Origin: Deltaproteobacteria bacterium
GTDB lineage: Bacteria > Desulfobacterota > Desulfobulbia > Desulfobulbales > VMSU01
Length of the DNA stretch: 29,210 nucleotides
Direction: 5' to 3'
Assembly (NCBI GenBank): GCA_021789795.1
Contig: JAJYJA010000006.1
Span: 1-29,210 of the forward strand
Under the pieces are notes generated by a model that worked only from the letters and a program-made list of their open reading frames with translations, did not search any database and had not been told where the DNA came from. Below are positions 25,272 to 29,210 of the stretch, piece after piece (position 1 is the stretch's first letter; each line of letters starts with the position of its first letter). A program made the translations under genes and the position numbers.

Positions 25272-27286
25272 TCTGGCGCCAACTTGAGCTTGATCTCGTC
25301 CACGTCCTTGAGCTTGGCCCCCGCCGCCGGGCTCTGGTCCGTCACCCGTCCCGAGCCCTGAATGCCGACCTTCAGGTTGAAGCCCTGCAGGGCCTGCATG
25401 GCCTTGCGCAGACTCAAGCCCACCACGTTCGGCATCTCCAGGGCGCCGACGTTGCTGGCCGGCTGGCTGATGGGCTCCTGGGCCTGAGACTCCAGCCAGC
25501 GCTGGTAGAGCACCTGATCCGGCTCCAGATGCGGGGGCTTGAGCTTGGCGTCCCAGCGCTTGGCCAGTAGGCCCTGCCCCTGGCCGATCAGTTCGGCGAC
25601 CGTCTTGCGGGTGGGCGAGGGCAGGGAAAGGTCCAGGCTCGCCCCGTCCAAGAGCAGGATCACCGCCAGCTGGTGGCCGTTCTCCCGGCCCTCGCCCAGG
25701 GTGGTGGTGGCGAAGCGGAAGAGATCCTCAATCGACTCCCCGGCCTCGCCCCCCTCCGACACCTTGGCCGGCACCGCCCCCGGCAAGGGCGGAGGCTTGC
25801 TGGCCCGGATCGACTCGACCACCAGGGCGTCGTCCGGGCCCGGCGGCTCCAGGCCCTCCACAAAGCTGAGGAAACGGGCGCTGGCCTCCTGGCCCACCCC
25901 CTCGCTCCTCGGGAAGGCGAGGGGATGGAAACTGCCGTCCTCCATCCGCCAGAGGCCCTTGAGCAGATGGGGAGAAACGCCCGCCCCGCCGTTGGTGAGC
26001 GAACTGAAGGCGGCCAGGACATTTAATGGCATCACCCGCCAGTGGTCGTCATCCAGGCGGCAGGGCTCGCCGGCGGCGGGTTTGCCGCCCTCGCTGCCCA
26101 GCCGGGTCTCACCCAGGCCGGAGCCGGCGGCCGCCAGACCCAACTGACGGCAGAAGCCCTCCCGCCCCTGTTCAGGCACGGTGTAGGGCTGCGACCACTG
26201 AAAGGGCGGGCTCAGATGGATGCCAGGCCGCCAGACCTGCGATTCCGGGATGGCGGTGGCGGCGGTGGCCGTCTCGCCCTTGACGATCTTGAAGGCCCGG
26301 GGGGCGAGGACCTGCCCCGGGCCGGGGTCGTCGCCGGCGGCGGCCGAAAGGTCGGGGGGCAGGTTGCCGGCGGCCAGCTCGGCGGCGGCCTTGAAGAAGG
26401 CGTTTAGGCCCAGCAACGGGACGGGGTCGTTGACGAGGCGGTTCTGATAGGCCGAGGCCGAGGCCTTCCAGTAGGTGTTGGGGTCGTAGGACGGCAGGTC
26501 GGACATGGCGAGGATCTCGCCGCTATCCGCGTCCATGACCACGGCGCTCGCCGACTGGGCCCGGGTCTGCTGGAGCAGCGCTTGCAGCTTCCGCTCCAGG
26601 AGGGTTTGCAGGTCGATGTCGATGGAGACGACCGCCGCCGCCCCGGTGACCGGGATGTCGGCGGTGGAAAGACCCGGCAGGTTAAGGTATTGGGTGGCCA
26701 AGGTCCGATCCCCGCGCAGAATGCTGTTGTAGAGAAATTCCGCGCCCGCCAGCCCCTGATCCTCCTTCTCGAAACCGACGACATGGGCGGCGTGGTCGTG
26801 AAACGGGTAGAAGCGGTGCTGCTCGTCCACCAGGTACACCCCGCTCAGCTTGGCGTCGGCGATCTTGCGGGCCGTGGCCAGGTCGAGGTTGCGCTTCAGC
26901 CAGACGAATTTCCGCTCGGTGCGCAGCTCGGCCCTAAGCTTCTCCGGGGTTAAACCTAGGATGGCGGCCAGGTGCTCGACCGGCCTTTGGGCCTCCTGCA
27001 ACTCCATGGGGCTTAGATACACCGAGGCCTGTTTGAAGCTGACCGCCAGGGCGGTCATGTTGCGGTCGAAGATGGGCTGCCGGAACTTGCCGGCGGGCGG
27101 TTTATCCCCGGCGGCGGGCGGGGGCGGCTCCTGACCGGCGGGGGGAGCGACCTCCGTGGCCGGGCCAGGGAACAGCCTATGCAGACCCGTCCAGCCGAGC
27201 ACCCCACCCAGGGCCAGCAGCAAGAGCCAGACCGCGATCGGCAGCCCGGTCCGGCGCCTCTTTCTGGGCCTCTGACCAGGGATCAT
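25262..27286 (-). CDS. ftsI: FtsI-like class B penicillin-binding protein with degenerate transpeptidase domain, PASTA C-terminus
   Basis: Intact frame of 674 codons at the ftsI position. A basic N-tail and one membrane segment (about 15-37) are followed by a proline-rich stretch and the class B pedestal domain (about 66-205; PIFDRNMTALAVS, FYPFHDHAAHVVGFE). The start of the transpeptidase fold is clear (SAVVMDADSGEILAMSDLPSYDPN, 248-270). Where active proteins have EPGSTFK, this one reads LGLNAFFK (292-299): Lys299 can be aligned but the nucleophile Ser is Ala296. No SxN motif is found between 300 and 420. The KTGT position reads KVSEGGEAG (508-516). The fold resumes with MPLNVLAAFSSLTNGG and AVILLLDG, and the chain ends in a PASTA domain (about 618-671). 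It should be unable to bind penicillin covalently or cross-link peptides. A scaffold or regulatory role is inferred. ftsL precedes by 6 bases. Confidence 0.85.
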   Translation of the reverse strand: MIPGQRPRKRRRTGLPIAVWLLLLALGGVLGWTGLHRLFPGPATEVAPPAGQEPPPPAAGDKPPAGKFRQPIFDRNMTALAVSFKQASVYLSPMELQEAQRPVEHLAAILGLTPEKLRAELRTERKFVWLKRNLDLATARKIADAKLSGVYLVDEQHRFYPFHDHAAHVVGFEKEDQGLAGAEFLYNSILRGDRTLATQYLNLPGLSTADIPVTGAAAVVSIDIDLQTLLERKLQALLQQTRAQSASAVVMDADSGEILAMSDLPSYDPNTYWKASASAYQNRLVNDPVPLLGLNAFFKAAAELAAGNLPPDLSAAAGDDPGPGQVLAPRAFKIVKGETATAATAIPESQVWRPGIHLSPPFQWSQPYTVPEQGREGFCRQLGLAAAGSGLGETRLGSEGGKPAAGEPCRLDDDHWRVMPLNVLAAFSSLTNGGAGVSPHLLKGLWRMEDGSFHPLAFPRSEGVGQEASARFLSFVEGLEPPGPDDALVVESIRASKPPPLPGAVPAKVSEGGEAGESIEDLFRFATTTLGEGRENGHQLAVILLLDGASLDLSLPSPTRKTVAELIGQGQGLLAKRWDAKLKPPHLEPDQVLYQRWLESQAQEPISQPASNVGALEMPNVVGLSLRKAMQALQGFNLKVGIQGSGRVTDQSPAAGAKLKDVDEIKLKLAPDKP

Positions 27287-27292
27287 CCATGC

Positions 27293-27628
27293 CTACAGGT
27301 GCCGCACCTGGCCCGCTTCCGGCAGGTAGAGCCCGAGCTTGCCCGCCGCCACCACCAGGCTGTTCTGATCGAGCAGGGCGCCGCGCTGGCCGTACAGGTG
27401 CTCCTGCTCCTTGATCAACTTTTGCTTCAAGGCGTTCTGCTCCGCCAGCTCCCGCTGCCCGGCGCGGATCAGCATTCCGCAGGCGAGCGAGGCCACGATG
27501 GCCAGCCCCAGCCCGGCCACCATCACCGAGCCGAGCAGCCGTTTTGCCGCCAGGTTGCCGCGAATCGGCACCGGCCGGGCCCGTACCGTCTGCTTGACAA
27601 CAAAGACACTGGAAAAATCCTGAATCAT
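27293..27628 (-). CDS. ftsL: FtsL-like cell division protein
   Basis: Small bitopic membrane protein of 111 residues. It has a cytoplasmic basic N-tail (1-30), one membrane segment at about 31-52, and then a predicted coiled coil (about 53-95; AGQRELAEQNALKQKLIKEQEHL). FtsL pairs with FtsB and activates FtsW-FtsI in known divisomes. Sequence conservation in this family is low, so the name rests on size, topology and position: it overlaps rsmH by 4 bases (ATGA) and precedes the ftsI-like gene. Because the ftsI-like partner here seems inactive, the surface that FtsL would act on may have changed. Confidence 0.85.
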   Translation of the reverse strand: MIQDFSSVFVVKQTVRARPVPIRGNLAAKRLLGSVMVAGLGLAIVASLACGMLIRAGQRELAEQNALKQKLIKEQEHLYGQRGALLDQNSLVVAAGKLGLYLPEAGQVRHL

Positions 27629-28509
27629 CTCCCCTCCACTTTCCGTGCGACTCTGAGCTTGGCGCTCCTTGCCCTTGGATTTACGGCCAGCTCCGCCGCC
27701 GAGGCGACCAGCGGCCGCCGGGTCAGCGGCTCGAGCGCCGGGTGGCCGGCGAAGGCCCGCTTGACCAGCCGATCTTCCAAGGAATGAAATGAAAGCACAC
27801 AGAATTTCGCATCATTTTTCAACATTTGCGGGGCCGACTCCAAAAGGGCGAGCAGGTTGTCCAGTTCGTGGTTGACCGCGATGCGCAGGGCCTGAAACAC
27901 CTTGGTCGCCACATGAATCCTGGGGGGATGAAAGCGCCTGGGCACCGCCTCCTCCACCAGGCTCACCAGCTCGGCGGTGCTCTTGAAGGCCTGCGTCTTA
28001 CGCCGGGCCACGATCAGGGCGGCGATCCGCCGGGCCTGACGTTCCTCGCCGAAATAAAAAAATATATCCGCCAGTTCCTCTTCCGAGAGTCGGGACAGCA
28101 GCTCGCCCGCCGTCCGCCCCTGGCCGGGGTCCATCCGCATGTCTAAGGGCTCGTCGCCCCGGAAGCTGAACCCCCGCCGGCTCTCGTCCAACTGATACGA
28201 GGAGAGCCCCAGGTCGGCGACGATCCCGTCCACCTCCCCAATCCCCAGCTCGGCCAGGCTGGCGGCCAGGGTCGCGAAGTTGCGGGGCACGACGGTAAGC
28301 CGTCCGGCGAAGGGGGCCAGCCGCGCCTCGGCCCGGCGCCTGGCCTCGGGGTCCCACTCAAAGGCGATCACCCGGCCCGCCGGGGCGCTGGCGGCCAGGA
28401 TCAACTCGCTGTGGCCGCCCAGGCCCAGGTTGGTATCGACATAGACCCCGCCCGAGACGGGTTGCAAAAAATCGATCGCCTCTTGGGCCAGCACCGGCAG
28501 GTGGGTCAT
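27625..28509 (-). CDS. rsmH: 16S rRNA (cytosine-1402-N4)-methyltransferase RsmH (MraW)
   Basis: SAM-dependent methyltransferase of 294 residues acting on C1402 in the decoding centre of the 30S subunit. It begins MTHLPVLAQEAIDFL and has the SAM loop DTNLGLGGHS (25-34), the segment ADLGLSSYQLDESRRGFSFRGD (slightly varied from the usual DLGVSSxQLD) and, near the end, VLSFHSLEDRLVK, all typical. The frame is open about 120 codons upstream, into mraZ in a wrong frame; the ATG at 28509 is the family start. It follows mraZ by 35 bases and overlaps ftsL by 4 bases. Confidence 0.96.
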   Translation of the reverse strand: MTHLPVLAQEAIDFLQPVSGGVYVDTNLGLGGHSELILAASAPAGRVIAFEWDPEARRRAEARLAPFAGRLTVVPRNFATLAASLAELGIGEVDGIVADLGLSSYQLDESRRGFSFRGDEPLDMRMDPGQGRTAGELLSRLSEEELADIFFYFGEERQARRIAALIVARRKTQAFKSTAELVSLVEEAVPRRFHPPRIHVATKVFQALRIAVNHELDNLLALLESAPQMLKNDAKFCVLSFHSLEDRLVKRAFAGHPALEPLTRRPLVASAAELAVNPRARSAKLRVARKVEGR

Positions 28510-28544
28510 GGCCGGCCCTGGCTTGGCCTCCCGGTCGGATGGCC

Positions 28545-29024
28545 TCACAAGAGCCCGGACTTGAGCAGGCTGACCTCGAAGTCCGCGAAGTCGGCGGCGG
28601 TGGGCTTGTTGTTGGCCTCCCAGGTCTGCTTGTCCAGGATCTCGAAGTAGGTCATCACCCCGGTGATCACCACCTCCCGCCCGGCCAGACCGCCCTCCTC
28701 CCTGAGCTTGGGCGAAAGGAGGATGCGGCCCTGGCGGTCCAAGGGGCACTCCACCACCCCCCCCAGCATGTAGCGGATCATCTTGCCCATGTGGGGCTGG
28801 CTCTGGCGGTTGGCGAGCAGGTTGCGCTCCAGCTCCTCCCACTGGGCCACCGGATAGACCCTGAGGCACTGGTGCCAGGGGGTGACCATCAGCCGCTCGT
28901 CGTAGTGCTCGCGCAGGATTTCGCGGAAACGGGTCGGGATGTTCAAGCGGCCCTTGCCGTCTAAGCTATGCTCGGAGCGGCCCCGGAAGTGCCGGGCCGG
29001 AGACGCGATCGGGTTGTCGGTCAC
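28545..29024 (-). CDS. mraZ: Transcriptional regulator MraZ
   Basis: Protein of 159 residues with two SpoVT/AbrB-like swapped-hairpin halves. The first holds HSLDGKGRLNIPTRFRE and the second CPLDRQGRILLSPKLRE; the repeated D-x-(K/Q)-GR pattern is the family hallmark. MraZ forms rings that bind repeated boxes at its own promoter and controls the dcw operon. Three GTG codons stand in tandem at 29030, 29027 and 29024. A GGAGG ribosome site (29031-29035) touches the first, so the third, six bases away, is the best start. The gene is first in the cluster, behind a good promoter with two candidate MraZ boxes. Confidence 0.95.
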   Translation of the reverse strand: MTDNPIASPARHFRGRSEHSLDGKGRLNIPTRFREILREHYDERLMVTPWHQCLRVYPVAQWEELERNLLANRQSQPHMGKMIRYMLGGVVECPLDRQGRILLSPKLREEGGLAGREVVITGVMTYFEILDKQTWEANNKPTAADFADFEVSLLKSGLL

Positions 29025-29047
29025 CACCACCCTCCAAAACCTTTTTG

Positions 29048-29062
29048 CCCCACTTTACGCCA
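29048..29062 (-). promoter_or_regulatory. Candidate MraZ operator boxes
   Basis: On the minus strand TGGCG (29058-29062) and TGGGG (29048-29052) lie in direct order with a 10-bp period, just upstream of the mraZ start. MraZ is known to bind direct repeats of TGGGN separated by five bases, so the spacing fits exactly. Only two boxes are clear here, one imperfect; a further TGGTGGG lies near the -35. Confidence 0.5.
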
Positions 29063-29073
29063 CATCATAGTCA

Positions 29074-29103
29074 TCTATAGTGAAACAAACCCACCACTGT
29101 CAA
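29074..29103 (-). promoter_or_regulatory. Promoter of the dcw cluster (mraZ promoter)
   Basis: On the minus strand a perfect TTGACA (29098-29103) and TATAGA (29074-29079, 4 of 6) are separated by 18 bases, in a locally AT-rich stretch preceded by an A/T run. Transcription would start near 29067, about 43 bases before the mraZ start, running through the candidate MraZ boxes. It is the only strong promoter I find for the whole run of genes down to ftsA. Confidence 0.65.
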
Positions 29104-29178
29104 GAAAAAAAACCGCCTGCCCCCCCGGAGTCAGCCGCAAGGACAACAGATTGACATTAAAGACATTGTTCCCAGTTC

Positions 29179-29192
29179 TACCACCGGTGGTA
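29179..29192. promoter_or_regulatory. 14-bp perfect palindrome upstream of the mraZ promoter
   Basis: TACCACCGGTGGTA is a perfect palindrome about 75 bases upstream of the mraZ -35. It could be an operator for this promoter or for a gene beyond the right edge. No known binding protein is suggested by the sequence alone. Confidence 0.3.
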
Positions 29193-29210
29193 AGACGGTT
29201 GGGCGCCATT

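Overview
The window is a GC-rich chromosomal segment of a Gram-negative bacterium, most likely a Desulfobacterota (deltaproteobacterial) lineage. This assignment is an inference. It rests on the mur/fts gene content and order, a PASTA domain on the FtsI-like protein, LL-diaminopimelate aminotransferase (DapL) rather than an acylated DAP route, a fused MurE-MurF, and interspersed hairpin repeats of a kind I recall from such genomes. Nearly everything concerns envelope growth and cell division.

Layout, left to right. Positions 1-265 hold the start of a sigma-54 activator on the minus strand, cut by the window edge. Positions 582-3413 (+) are an ftsE-ftsX-envC operon: an ABC-type regulator of septal amidases and its secreted, degenerate LytM-domain activator. 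Convergent to it, dapL (3438-4685, -) makes LL-DAP for peptidoglycan and lysine. It diverges from clpB (4906-7494, +), the disaggregase. Positions 7500-8500 form an AT-richer island with a YoeB-type toxin-antitoxin pair and a short inverted-repeat element.

From 8505 to 29024 all genes lie on the minus strand and form a dcw cluster with an unusual tail. Read in transcription order: mraZ, rsmH, ftsL, ftsI-like, [inserted repeat], murE-murF fusion, mraY, murD, murG, murC, murB, ftsQ, ftsA, ftsZ, a B12-type radical SAM protein, a membrane histidine kinase, and a PilZ-domain protein with an N-terminal cysteine module. Most junctions from rsmH to the kinase are overlapping or separated by fewer than 30 bases. 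The exceptions are the ftsI-murEF junction, interrupted by the repeat, and a 140-base gap before ftsZ.

The most striking feature is that the septal peptidoglycan synthase appears to be missing from this cluster. ftsW is absent from its usual place between murD and murG. The ftsI gene is an intact 674-codon frame whose transpeptidase domain has lost the SxxK serine, the SxN motif and the KTG motif, while the N-terminal pedestal, membrane anchor and C-terminal PASTA domain remain. It therefore looks like a pseudoenzyme retained for scaffolding or regulation.

A second notable feature is a pair of related mobile-looking repeats. One (25114-25263) has an 8-bp target duplication between ftsI and murEF. 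The other (8338-8492) lies just after the yoeB-like toxin. In each case the element end supplies or overlaps the TGA stop codon of the preceding gene.
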